From the NCBI GenBank assembly GCA_020247085.1, contig JADCJJ010000634.1, forward strand, positions 1 through 37,402: a stretch of DNA of 37,402 bases, written 5' to 3'. The notes under the pieces were generated by a model. It saw only the letters and a program-made list of their open reading frames with translations, searched no databases and was not told the origin of the DNA. Positions 7,843 to 15,765 of this stretch are shown one piece after another; the first letter of the stretch is position 1, and the number at the start of each line of letters is the position of its first letter. Origin of the DNA: Myxococcaceae bacterium (lineage in GTDB: Bacteria > Myxococcota > Myxococcia > Myxococcales > Myxococcaceae). Both the position numbers and the translations under genes were made by a program.

Positions 7843-9372
7843 ATGGAGACGCGCCGTCCGTTCGCGACGTTCACCCTGGTCGGAATGAACCTGGCCGCCT
7901 TCGCGGCGATGGTGGCGCGGGGCGTGTCTCCGACGAACCCCGACGTCGACGCGCTGCTGCGCTTTGGCGCGAATCGGGGCTCCGACGTCGTCTTCGACGG
8001 TGAGTGGTGGCGGGCGCTGACGTGCATGTTCCTGCACATCGGCGTGCTGCACCTGGCAGTGAACCTCTACTCGTTGTGGCGGGTGGGCGCATTCGTCGAG
8101 CGGCTGGTGGGGCCAGCGTTCTTCGCGGCGGTGTACGTGCTGGCGGGGCTGGGGGGCTCGTTCGCGTCGATTCTCTGGAACCCGACGCACGTCTCGGCGG
8201 GCGCCTCGGGCGCCATCTTCGGCCTCTTCGGCTTCATCGTTGGCTTCGTGATTCGCGCGCGCAACGTGCTTCCGCCCGACGCGGTGCGCAGCCTGTGGGA
8301 CGGCATCATCCTCACCATCGCGATCAACCTGTTCCTCGCGCTCTCGGTGCCCTACCTCGACAACGCGGCGCACCTGGGCGGGCTCGCGGTCGGGCTCTTC
8401 GCGGGCGTGATGGCGACGGACTCGGCGCTCGAGCGTCAGGGGCGCGGCGCCTCGTTCGCCTCGCAGCTCATCGTCGTGGCGACGGTGGCCGGCCTGGGGG
8501 GGCTTGCGAAGGTGAAGACCGAGAACGACCCCACGGCGCGGCTCGCCGTCACCTTCGACGAGGCGCGCGCGGCGCTCGAGCGCAGGGACCTGGGGCGGGT
8601 CGAGGCGCTCGCCACCGAGGTGATCGGCAAGTCGAAGGACCCGGTGGCGTACCTGCTGCGCGCCATCGCCCGGAGCGAGGCGGGCGACGTGGACGGCGGC
8701 TTCGCAGACGTGAGCGCCGCCGTGCTCGAGAGCGCTGGCCGGGACGACCGCGGGCTCGTGCTCGCCGAGGCCCTCTCGCTGCGCGGCAGCCACCACCAGG
8801 CGGCCGAGCGCCATGCGCAGGCCGACGGTGACTTCTCGCGGGCGCACGCGCTCCGGCCCGAGCCCGTGCTCCTGGGGTTGCGGGGCTTCAGCCGGCTCCG
8901 CCTGGGAGACGTCGACGGGGGCGTGAGCGACGCCGCGCAGGTGCTCTCCCTCGACGCGGGCAACGGCGCGATGTTGAACAACCTGGCCTGGGGGGCGCTG
9001 CACGCCGGAGTCGATCTCACCTTTACGCTCGCGCTCGCGAACGCGGCTGTGGACGCATCGGACACGGCGGCGAGCCGGGGCACCCGCTGCTGGGTGCGCG
9101 CGGCGCGGGGCGAGACGGCGTTCGCGCTCCCCGACTGCGAGGCGGCCGTGGCGCGCGCGGGCGAGCCGCTGGATCTCGGCATGCTGGCATTCCTCCGCGG
9201 TCAGGACGAAGAGGCCATCGCTCGGTGGGAACAGGCCCGGCGGCCGGCCGACGTGCGGGACGTGGCGCCGTGGCTCGAGCGCGCGCGGGCCCGCCTCGAT
9301 GCCGGCACGCCGGTGCGCGAACCAGGTCGGGTGGCGGCTGACGGCGCCAGCGAGGCGCTCGACGGCGGGTGA
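7843..9372 (+). CDS. Rhomboid-family intramembrane serine protease with TPR-like tail
   Basis: Rhomboids cut transmembrane substrates inside the membrane. Residues 1-200 hold the six-span core: WWRALTCMFLHIGVLHLAVNLYSLW (His70 and Asn74 in the HxxxN signature), catalytic GASGAIFG with Ser122, and catalytic His177 in DNAAHLGGLAVGLFAG. About 300 residues follow, made of Ala/Leu/Arg/Asp-rich helix pairs with repeated ALERRD, SRAHALRPE and DAGNGAMLNNLAW patterns, typical of TPR repeats, so the tail is likely a cytoplasmic protein-binding domain. The last ~25 residues (from RLDAGTPV) are low complexity. It is divergent from tcdA across a ~150-nt gap with no obvious promoter. Rhomboid plus TPR is known in bacteria; the substrate is unknown. 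Confidence 0.93.
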   Translation: METRRPFATFTLVGMNLAAFAAMVARGVSPTNPDVDALLRFGANRGSDVVFDGEWWRALTCMFLHIGVLHLAVNLYSLWRVGAFVERLVGPAFFAAVYVLAGLGGSFASILWNPTHVSAGASGAIFGLFGFIVGFVIRARNVLPPDAVRSLWDGIILTIAINLFLALSVPYLDNAAHLGGLAVGLFAGVMATDSALERQGRGASFASQLIVVATVAGLGGLAKVKTENDPTARLAVTFDEARAALERRDLGRVEALATEVIGKSKDPVAYLLRAIARSEAGDVDGGFADVSAAVLESAGRDDRGLVLAEALSLRGSHHQAAERHAQADGDFSRAHALRPEPVLLGLRGFSRLRLGDVDGGVSDAAQVLSLDAGNGAMLNNLAWGALHAGVDLTFTLALANAAVDASDTAASRGTRCWVRAARGETAFALPDCEAAVARAGEPLDLGMLAFLRGQDEEAIARWEQARRPADVRDVAPWLERARARLDAGTPVREPGRVAADGASEALDGG

Positions 9373-9654
9373 CGCAGGGTCCTTCCAGGTGAGCGCCGCG
9401 CGCGCCGGCCGTGCGCCTGGGCGACGGTTGACGGCGAGGTGCCCAGGGCGTCGGCGAGGCGTCGGGTGGTGCTGGTGTCGAGCGGCCCATCGGGGGCGCC
9501 GGGGCCGCGACGCGAAAGAGTCGCCGGTTCAGGCCGGAGGGGCGCCCGTCGGCGAGCAGCTCTCTGCACGCTCGGTCCGCGACGCAGAGACCTCGCCCGT
9601 GCGGAGCGGCGTCGGACCTGTCGTTGCGCGCCTCGAGTTGCCCAGGTCGGGCGC
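9373..9654. other. Intergenic region between convergent rhomboid and tatD genes
   Basis: No gene seen. The stretch sits between two stop codons and has no clear hairpin-plus-T-run terminator. A short minus-strand reading contains an HTH-like segment (about 9400-9460) but without a start or frame support I do not call it. Confidence 0.5.
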
Positions 9655-10440
9655 TCAGGTCGCGAAGCGGGGGAACAGCCTGAGCGTGTTGCTGTGCAGG
9701 GTGTCGGCCAGCGCCTCGAACGGCTCACCGCGCGCGCTCGACATGGCCCTGGCGATGAGCGGCAGAAAGGCCGGCTCGGAGCGGTGGCCCCGGTGGGGGT
9801 GGGGCGCCTGGTCTGGCGCATCGGTCTCGACGAGCAGCCGCTCTGCGGGCACCGAGCGCAGGGCGTCGAGGGGGCGCCGCGCCTCGGTGAAGCTCACGGG
9901 CCCGGCGAACGAGAAATGGCACCCATGGCGCACGTAGCGCCTCGTCAGGTCGGCCGAGCCCGAGTAGCTGTGCATGAGCAGCCCGGCCTCGGGCACGGGC
10001 TCGGTCTCGAGGAGCTTCAGCAGCTCGGGGTGCGCCCGCAGGCAGTGCACGAGCAGCGGGAGCCGATGCTTGCGCGCCAGCGCGAAGTGGCCTCGGAGCA
10101 CCCGGAGCTGGCGCTCCATCGGAGCGGTTTCCTTCGTCGGGCCATCGAGGCCGCACTCCCCGACGGCGATGGCGATGCCCTGACCGAGCAGGGCGTCGAG
10201 GGCGGCCAGGTGCCGCTCGTCGTCGCGCTCGGCGAGCTCGGGGAGGAACTGCGGGTGCATGCCGAGGCCCACCTGAACGCGGCGTTCGCGCGCGGGCCAC
10301 TCGAGGAGCGCCGCCCAAGTCGCCGGCGCCACGCCCGGCACCACCAGCCCCGTCACGCCCGCGGCCCAGGCACGCGCGAGCACCTCGGCCCGGTCCGCGT
10401 CGAAGCGCGCCATGTCGAGGTGGCAGTGCGAGTCGATCAC
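9655..10440 (-). CDS. tatD: TatD-family metal-dependent hydrolase/DNase
   Basis: TatD proteins are TIM-barrel metalloenzymes with 3'-5' exonuclease activity. All family signatures are present in the 261-residue product: DSHCHLD at the start, GECGLD with a metal-ligand Glu, LLVHCLRAH, LMHSYSGS, and VETDAP near the end, closing with NTLRLFPRFA. The start is GTG, overlapping the stop of the upstream trm112-like gene by 4 bases (GTGA), so the two are translationally coupled. A decayed, frameshifted copy of its 3' half lies at 21.26-21.57 kb in the same orientation. Function is inferred from the family only; the exact substrate is not settled for TatD proteins. Confidence 0.95.
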   Translation of the reverse strand: MIDSHCHLDMARFDADRAEVLARAWAAGVTGLVVPGVAPATWAALLEWPARERRVQVGLGMHPQFLPELAERDDERHLAALDALLGQGIAIAVGECGLDGPTKETAPMERQLRVLRGHFALARKHRLPLLVHCLRAHPELLKLLETEPVPEAGLLMHSYSGSADLTRRYVRHGCHFSFAGPVSFTEARRPLDALRSVPAERLLVETDAPDQAPHPHRGHRSEPAFLPLIARAMSSARGEPFEALADTLHSNTLRLFPRFAT

Positions 10441-10670
10441 GAGAAGTTCGGACGAACGCCCTCGGCCGCGGCCTTCGCCATCACGGCCTGGTGCTCGGCC
10501 TCCGACAGCACCTGCGCTTCGTCGACGAGCATCACCGGCACGCCGTCGTCGACGCGGTACCGGCGCTTGAGGCGTGGGTTGTAGAGGAAGCCGTCGGCGG
10601 CGAAGTACAGCAGCGGGCCCTTGTCCTCAGGGCAGGCGAGGATGTCGAGCAGCGTTGGATCGAGAGCCAT
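10437..10670 (-). CDS. Trm112-family small protein
   Basis: The 77-residue product has the Trm112 pattern: LLDILACPEDKGPLLYF near the start and LVDEAQVL near the end. Bacterial members (YcaR-like) have a partial zinc-ribbon fold, and several act as partners for methyltransferases or sugar-nucleotide enzymes; only one Cys is left here, so metal binding is doubtful. The ATG start at 10670 gives the family N-terminus (MALDPTLLDI); a longer frame upstream crosses the phosphatase pseudogene and is not used. Its stop overlaps the GTG of tatD, so the two form an operon. A divergent truncated phosphatase starts 22 nt away. Only its first ~10 codons are repeated at 21.57-21.60 kb. Confidence 0.9.
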   Translation of the reverse strand: MALDPTLLDILACPEDKGPLLYFAADGFLYNPRLKRRYRVDDGVPVMLVDEAQVLSEAEHQAVMAKAAAEGVRPNFS

Positions 10671-10692
10671 GGTGGCGGCATAGCATCGCGTC

Positions 10693-10943
10693 ATGCCGAT
10701 GGTGGACCTGCACCTGCTCCCGGGCGTCGACGGCGGGTTCAAGACGATGGAGGACGCGCTGGCGATGGCCAGGGCGCTGGTGTCGTGCGGGTTCACCTTC
10801 GCCGCGCCCAGCCCCGCAAGCGGCCCGAGTACGCGAGTCGCGTGGTGTGCCGGGCCCGGCTCGACGAGGTGCGGGCCGCCGAGGCGTGGGTGTCGCGGAG
10901 CCTCGAGGCCCTCGGCAAGCTGGCCGGTGCCAGGGCGCTGCGC
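10693..10943 (+). pseudogene. Decayed PHP-type phosphatase (copy 1)
   Basis: Matches the intact gene at 21.62 kb from its ATG onward. The first residues agree (MPMVDLHLLPGVDGG against MPMVDLHLHLLPGVDDG), but two residues of the metal-binding HLH motif are gone, one Asp is Gly, and a one-base loss after AAPSP shifts the frame. About 410 bases of the middle are then missing: the sequence jumps at 10877 straight to the 3' part of the intact copy (GTGTCGCGGAGCCTCGAGG region), ending near 10943. The gene is therefore broken in at least three ways and cannot make an active product. It is the left end of the decayed band. Confidence 0.9.
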
Positions 10944-11821
10944 GGCATCAGGTGGAGTTCGCTCGTCTTGTTGGCGACGGCGACCGTGCTGCTGGGCCGG
11001 GCGCTCGAGAAGGTGGCCGAGCGCCCGCCGGCCCTCTTCGCGTTGATGTGGGAGATGCGGCTGGGCACCGGACTGCGGCGGACGGCGGCGTTCCCTCTCC
11101 TGGCACGTTCACCTTTGCAGCCGGTTCAGCCAGCGCGTCGCGAAGGGCCCATCGCGTCCCTGCGAGTTGCCCAAGCTCCATCGATTCTCTCCGGTTCACA
11201 AGCGGCTCGCCGAACGTCACCTCCGCCTCAGGTCGGGCGGTGGGCACGGCGAGCGGTGTGCTTCTGGGCGGCGAGTAGCTCAGCGTCTCGTTCGACCTCG
11301 TGCTCTGTCCCTTCGTCGGTGTCGCCGCCATGTGCGCGCCGGAAGGCAAGTCACACGGTGACGCAGGGACCGTGAGTGGACGGTGGCAGCACGAGGGGGT
11401 TGCATGAAGGTCGGGGAGCCAGGCACCTGAAGGCAGAGAGTGCCTCCTGGGCCTGGGCATCGGCGTCAGGTCGAGGGGCAGCAACGACTGCGGCTCAACC
11501 GGGGCCGGGAGAGGCGATGGCCGCCCGAACGCCACGACCGCGCTTCGGTGTCTGGCGGCGGGCCCGAATATCCCCTGGCAATGCATCAGGCACTTGCCGC
11601 GCGGAGGCGTGACGGCACGCGCTGGGTGCCCTCATCACGGCGCTCCTGTGAGGGTACGCCCGCGAGCCCGCGCACCGCGCCGTGAGGGCCGTGTGACCTT
11701 CTGAACAAGTGCCAGCGAATGACGACCCGGGTGGAGCGCCGGGCTCGCGTTCTCCCCCTCGCCTCGTTCGTCAGCACGAAAGGAGCGCTCTGACTTCGAC
11801 ACCGAGCCACGCGAAGCGCCT
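10944..11821. other. Gene-poor stretch, no supported gene
   Basis: About 880 bases without a frame that carries a recognisable protein or a good start. A + frame from 10960 to about 11090 reads like a protein fragment (WSSLVLLATATVLLGRALEKVAE, with a hydrophobic stretch), but has no start and ends in unrelated sequence, so it may be a remnant. The rest has more mixed base composition than the neighbouring genes and no repeats or strong hairpins that I could see. It lies just inside the left repeat copy and probably represents decayed DNA. Confidence 0.5.
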
Positions 11822-14800
11822 TCACCGAATCACCCGCGCCGCCACGCGCCATCTCGTCTCGGGTGCACACCGCTCCTGCCAGATGACGACGAGCGCATCT
11901 TCGATGAACACCAGCCGCGGCCACGCCGCTTCGCAGGCCACGTCGACGTCGTACCGCTCGTCACCCGGAGCGAGGGGCACTGCCCGGGGCGGACCGGGAA
12001 TCGGCGGAACGTTCGCCGAGGCAGGCCCTCCCCAGTACAGGCGCAGGTCGCCATTCTGAGAGAGAGCGAAGACGAAGTTATCCCCGCGCTGAGCGAAGTC
12101 GAATCCCCCGGTGACGGGAGCAGCCAGGCCAATTGGACGCACCGAGTTCGACGCATAGAGGAAGCCGAGGCCGCTCGACGTCGACACGATGGTTCCGCCG
12201 TTGCCGAAGCTGCCATTGGTGTTCTCCGCCGGACGGAACACGGTGAGGCCCGAGAGCGCCCCAGTCCACGGCACGCTGGCCCACGTCGCGGTGGCGGGGT
12301 TCCGGTAGAACAAGGTGATGCCACCGGGCACCTCGACCGAGATGGCTGGCTGCGGCGCAAGCCCGCTGAGGGCGACGACGGTGGCCGAGCGGCTGGTACC
12401 CGTGGCGAGCCGGCCCACCGCCGACGTGACGCGCTCAGCGTTGGTGAACCCACCGGTGCGCGGGTCGTAGACGTCACTGACAACGCCACCGTCGTCGACC
12501 CACGCGCTGCGCACCTCGAAGCCAGGGCCGCGGTGCAGCTCCCCTTTCGAGACGAACGTCGACCACACGCCAGCCGACGAGCGCCGCGCGTACCGCAAGC
12601 CGCCGTCGGTGACCTGCATGGCGACGAGGAGCTGATCCTGCGCGTGCGTCGCGCGATGGCCCTCGGGCGTCAGAGCGGCCAGCTCGAGGCCCGCCAGCGG
12701 GGTCGACGACGCCGGCAACGGGCATGCGGGGGAACACGAGCCAGCCGCGCCGAGGGGGTCGAGCGAGAACTCGACGAGGTTGCTCCCTTCGCGCGCGACC
12801 AGCGCAAAAGGAACGGGCGGCGAGGCGCTGCGGTGAAAGCCCGACTGCACGTCCCACGGAAGGTGGCCGGCCGTCACCCCGACGGGGCGCGGGTTTTCGA
12901 AGTCCAACGACGAGACGTAGGGCCCCAGCACCTCACGCTGGATGAGCGCCGTCGAGACGACAGTCACGTTCGGCGCGATGTTGGCCGGCGTCGCGGTGTC
13001 TCGCAGCGGTTCGAAGGCGGCGTAGGCCCAGCTCCCACAGGCCTGGTTCGTCGTCGGGCTCACGGCAAGCGAAAGGTAGCCTCCGTCGAACGACTCGAAC
13101 ACCTGGTTCATTCCGGGGCACAGCGAGGTGGAAAAGGCGTTCGCGGGGACGAGGGGCTCCGACGTGCGCAGCAGCATGCCGAAAGGGGAAACCCGGAGTG
13201 ACGCACTGTTCGGCCTCGAGGCGAGGAGGAAGGGGAGCTCGCGGTCGTTGAGCAGCAGCGACACGGTGGACGTCAGGGTGAGCGGGCTCAGTGGTGGCTG
13301 GGCGGTCGCCGTCACTACGCAGCTGGCAGTGACGCTGGCGCCGACGATGCGAGGCACGATGAAGTCCATCACGCCACCGTCGCTGGTGTTGACGACCGAC
13401 ACGCCCGAGCAGGCCCAGGTGAACGAGACGCGCGGGGTGGGCACCGTCGTCGTCACCGTCGGGACGATGCGCTGGGGCAGGGTGAGTGGCCCGACCCACG
13501 AGACCGTGGGCCCGCCCACCACCTGCGCCGCGAGGCTCCAGTTCGATGGGTTGCCGGGAACGACGGTGTAGCTCTGCGTGGCAGCGCCCGACGACACGCC
13601 GGCGGCGTTGCCGACGACGAGCGACACGGTGACGAGCGCAGCGGGTTCGGAGACGGCCCGCGGCGGCAGCGTGAGCATGGCCACGCCGCCATCAGGAACG
13701 AGCACGGCGCCCGGCGCCGAGGCGGTGACGCTCCAGTCAATCGACGTCAACAACAGCCCGCCATCGTCGAAAGACGTCGACCGCAGTTCGATGACGTCAC
13801 CACCGAAAAAGACGCCGCCGTCTGGCTCGAAACGAGCGGTTGGCACCCGCGACACGGCGACCCGAGCCACGGCGGAGTTGGCGCTCTCACGACCCAGGGC
13901 ATCGCGCACCACGAGGGCGACCTCGACGACCGTGCCCAGCACCGTGGGCGCGGTGAGCTGTGCGCTGTGCGCGGCTGGCACGTTGTTGGGCGTGACGGTG
14001 AGTGACTGATTTGGCGGCAGCACCGTCCACCGGTACGAGAGGGGTTGGAGCCCGGTGCTCCGAGACCCGTCGAGCATCGCAGGGGCCCCAGGCGCCACGA
14101 CGACGAGTGAGCCCACGACGGCTACCGGCAGCGGCACCCCAGCATCGAGGGCGCCCGCATCCGGCGTGCCGGCGTCTGGCAGCCCGGCGTCTGGCAGCCC
14201 GGCGTCTGACGGCCCGGCGTCTGGCAACCCGGCGTCTGGCAACCCGGCGTCTGGCAACCCGGCATCTGGGAGCCCAGCATCGACACCACCATCGAACCTG
14301 GGCGGCTGCAGTGGCCCGGCCGAGCCCGAGCCTGCCGTCAGTTGAAACGGGCCGACGGTCGTCCTCGGTGCATCGATGACGACGTTGCGAACGAGGAGCG
14401 GCGCGAAGCCCGCCTTCTCCAATGCGAGGAAGGTGAGGCCCACCGGCTGCTCGGTGAAGGTGAACGAGCCCTCGGCGTTCGACGTCGTCGTCACCTCGCC
14501 GACGCCGCGCACCATGCGCACGGTCACACCGTCGAGCGCCTCGCCCGTGTTCGAGACGACCCGTCCGACGAGGGTGGCGACGCTGAGCGCGCTGGTGCGG
14601 CGGAGGGTGAAGGGCGCCAGCCGCAGTTCCTGCCCGCCCGACGCCGTCACTTCGAGGCTGGTGTTCTCGTAGCCCGGCGCGCTGGCGGCAACCGTCGAAT
14701 CACCTTCGGGTACACCTGCCAGCACGAACGAACCGTCGTCGCTGGTGAAGGTGATGGGGCGCTCGAGCGGAGTGAAGACAGCGATGCCTCCGTGCCCGCC

Positions 14801-15232
14801 AGCGGTGGCGACGTCTTCACGCCGGGCGACCCCGATGACGGCGGCCGGCCGCCCCAGCACGAGCGTGCCGAGGTTGACGTCGCGGCCGAAGCCCGCGCCG
14901 ACCGCTTCGAGCGAGATGATGCGGGAGCGACGCTCCGAGGGGTCGGTCCCCGGGAACTCGATCAGCACCCGCCCGGCCAGGGCGGTGAGTTCTCCGAGAC
15001 GAAAGTTGCCCTCGTCGTCGGCGCGCGTCGCCAGCGTGCTGCCGAGGAGCTGAATGGTGGCTCCAGCCGCCGGCACCTGCGCGGCGCTGCCAGACCGAAC
15101 GGTGACGAGGGTGGCCCGCAGGCTACCTGGCTTCAGCTCGCGACGGGGTGGCACCGACGTGTCGAGACACGACGCGAACGACAGCAGCGTCAGCACCGCT
15201 GAGCCCCGCCACCCACCTCGTGCGCGAACCAT
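11822..15232 (-). CDS. Large surface lipoprotein with carboxypeptidase-regulatory-like domains
   Basis: 1136 residues. A signal peptide ends in LLSFASC, with Cys22 as the likely lipidated residue. Three CarboxypepD-regulatory-like beta modules follow (about 38-110, 130-205, 213-300), each with a GATIQLLG- or GVTVRMVR-type core and an EGSFTF turn. Then comes a Pro-Asp-Ala-Gly linker (about 314-365, PDAGL repeats), PKD/Ig-like domains (about 370-620), and a ~500-residue C-terminal part rich in beta-strand and Gly/Thr/Ser turns, with a propeller-like look. No catalytic motif. The start ATG has a good ribosome site (GGGGAGG, 9 nt upstream). Likely anchored in the outer membrane and exposed; the binding partner is unknown. 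Free-standing, with no linked operon. Confidence 0.9.
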   Translation of the reverse strand: MVRARGGWRGSAVLTLLSFASCLDTSVPPRRELKPGSLRATLVTVRSGSAAQVPAAGATIQLLGSTLATRADDEGNFRLGELTALAGRVLIEFPGTDPSERRSRIISLEAVGAGFGRDVNLGTLVLGRPAAVIGVARREDVATAGGHGGIAVFTPLERPITFTSDDGSFVLAGVPEGDSTVAASAPGYENTSLEVTASGGQELRLAPFTLRRTSALSVATLVGRVVSNTGEALDGVTVRMVRGVGEVTTTSNAEGSFTFTEQPVGLTFLALEKAGFAPLLVRNVVIDAPRTTVGPFQLTAGSGSAGPLQPPRFDGGVDAGLPDAGLPDAGLPDAGLPDAGPSDAGLPDAGLPDAGTPDAGALDAGVPLPVAVVGSLVVVAPGAPAMLDGSRSTGLQPLSYRWTVLPPNQSLTVTPNNVPAAHSAQLTAPTVLGTVVEVALVVRDALGRESANSAVARVAVSRVPTARFEPDGGVFFGGDVIELRSTSFDDGGLLLTSIDWSVTASAPGAVLVPDGGVAMLTLPPRAVSEPAALVTVSLVVGNAAGVSSGAATQSYTVVPGNPSNWSLAAQVVGGPTVSWVGPLTLPQRIVPTVTTTVPTPRVSFTWACSGVSVVNTSDGGVMDFIVPRIVGASVTASCVVTATAQPPLSPLTLTSTVSLLLNDRELPFLLASRPNSASLRVSPFGMLLRTSEPLVPANAFSTSLCPGMNQVFESFDGGYLSLAVSPTTNQACGSWAYAAFEPLRDTATPANIAPNVTVVSTALIQREVLGPYVSSLDFENPRPVGVTAGHLPWDVQSGFHRSASPPVPFALVAREGSNLVEFSLDPLGAAGSCSPACPLPASSTPLAGLELAALTPEGHRATHAQDQLLVAMQVTDGGLRYARRSSAGVWSTFVSKGELHRGPGFEVRSAWVDDGGVVSDVYDPRTGGFTNAERVTSAVGRLATGTSRSATVVALSGLAPQPAISVEVPGGITLFYRNPATATWASVPWTGALSGLTVFRPAENTNGSFGNGGTIVSTSSGLGFLYASNSVRPIGLAAPVTGGFDFAQRGDNFVFALSQNGDLRLYWGGPASANVPPIPGPPRAVPLAPGDERYDVDVACEAAWPRLVFIEDALVVIWQERCAPETRWRVAARVIR
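14140..14284 (-). repeat. 15-bp minisatellite encoding (PDAGL)n linker
   Basis: About nine to ten imperfect copies of a 15-base unit (ggcgtctggcagccc as read on +), coding for DAGLP-type pentads inside the large lipoprotein. Every unit is a multiple of three, so expansion or loss keeps the frame. Confidence 0.9.
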
Positions 15233-15469
15233 CGGTATGGACCTCCCCCGGAATGGGACTGCGCTGAGCAGCGTCCCCCATCATTTGAAGGTTCGCGGGA
15301 GTTACCACTCTTGTCCAGCGCAACGCGAGCCGTTCGCACCTGAGACAGGTGGCGGAGGCTCCTCGCCTCGAGCCGGTCGATGCCCACGCGGGTCGAGACG
15401 CCAAGCAGCCAGGGCGTGGAGGTGAACGGGTCGACGTTGCCAGCCCCGAGCTCGCGTAGAACAGTCTCG

Positions 15470-15658
15470 ATGAGCACCCTCGCCCGGCTCGTCTTCACGA
15501 CCCTCGTCACCTGCTCCTGCCTGGTGCTCTCGGCTGACGGAGAAGCCAAAGACAGCGGGAAACCGAGGCGAGGGGCAAGAGGCGGTGCAGGGCGTCCTGG
15601 CGCGGGGACCGGCGACCCGAAGCGCCCAAGCCCCCCACGCTCGAGTCTCAAGCGCTGA
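15470..15658 (+). CDS. Possible small secreted basic protein
   Basis: 62 residues: an N-terminal signal-like hydrophobic stretch (LARLVFTTLVTCSCLVLSADG), then a short Arg/Gly/Pro-rich tail (RRGARGGAGRPG). The Cys pair inside the hydrophobic part could be a poor lipobox. The family is not recognised and the ribosome site is weak, so this may be a chance frame in a gene-poor stretch between the lipoprotein and the pentapeptide gene. A longer start at 15380 would add 30 unlikely residues. No partner gene is visible. Confidence 0.35.
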   Translation: MSTLARLVFTTLVTCSCLVLSADGEAKDSGKPRRGARGGAGRPGAGTGDPKRPSPPRSSLKR

Positions 15659-15765
15659 ACCGCGCAGTCGTTGTCGTGTGACCTGTGTGTGGCGCTATCA
15701 ACGTACGGCGATTCACTGGTTGCGCCTGAACCTCCGCCGCGCGCGGGGCGCGACCTCGAGGGTGA

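Larger units (their letters stand above)
9694..10943 (+). repeat. Left copy of a direct repeat (tatD 3' end, trm112, phosphatase)
   Basis: 9694-10009 matches 21257-21569, 10640-10877 matches 21570-21816, and 10877-10943 matches about 22224-22290, all in the same orientation and by eye roughly nine bases in ten. Bases between 10010 and 10639 (tatD 5' half and most of trm112) have no counterpart in the right copy. Confidence 0.9.

Noticed and set aside
9390-9480. HTH-like segment (LADALGTSPSTV) on minus
   Set aside because: No start, no continuing frame or partner; likely chance in a GC-rich gap.
11101-11119. TGGCAC...TTTGCA resembling a sigma-54 -24/-12 promoter
   Set aside because: The GG-to-GC spacing is 13 rather than 10 bases and no gene follows.
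14055-14345. A plus-strand frame with PASGNPASG repeats
   Set aside because: It is the antisense reading of the PDAGL repeat of the large lipoprotein.
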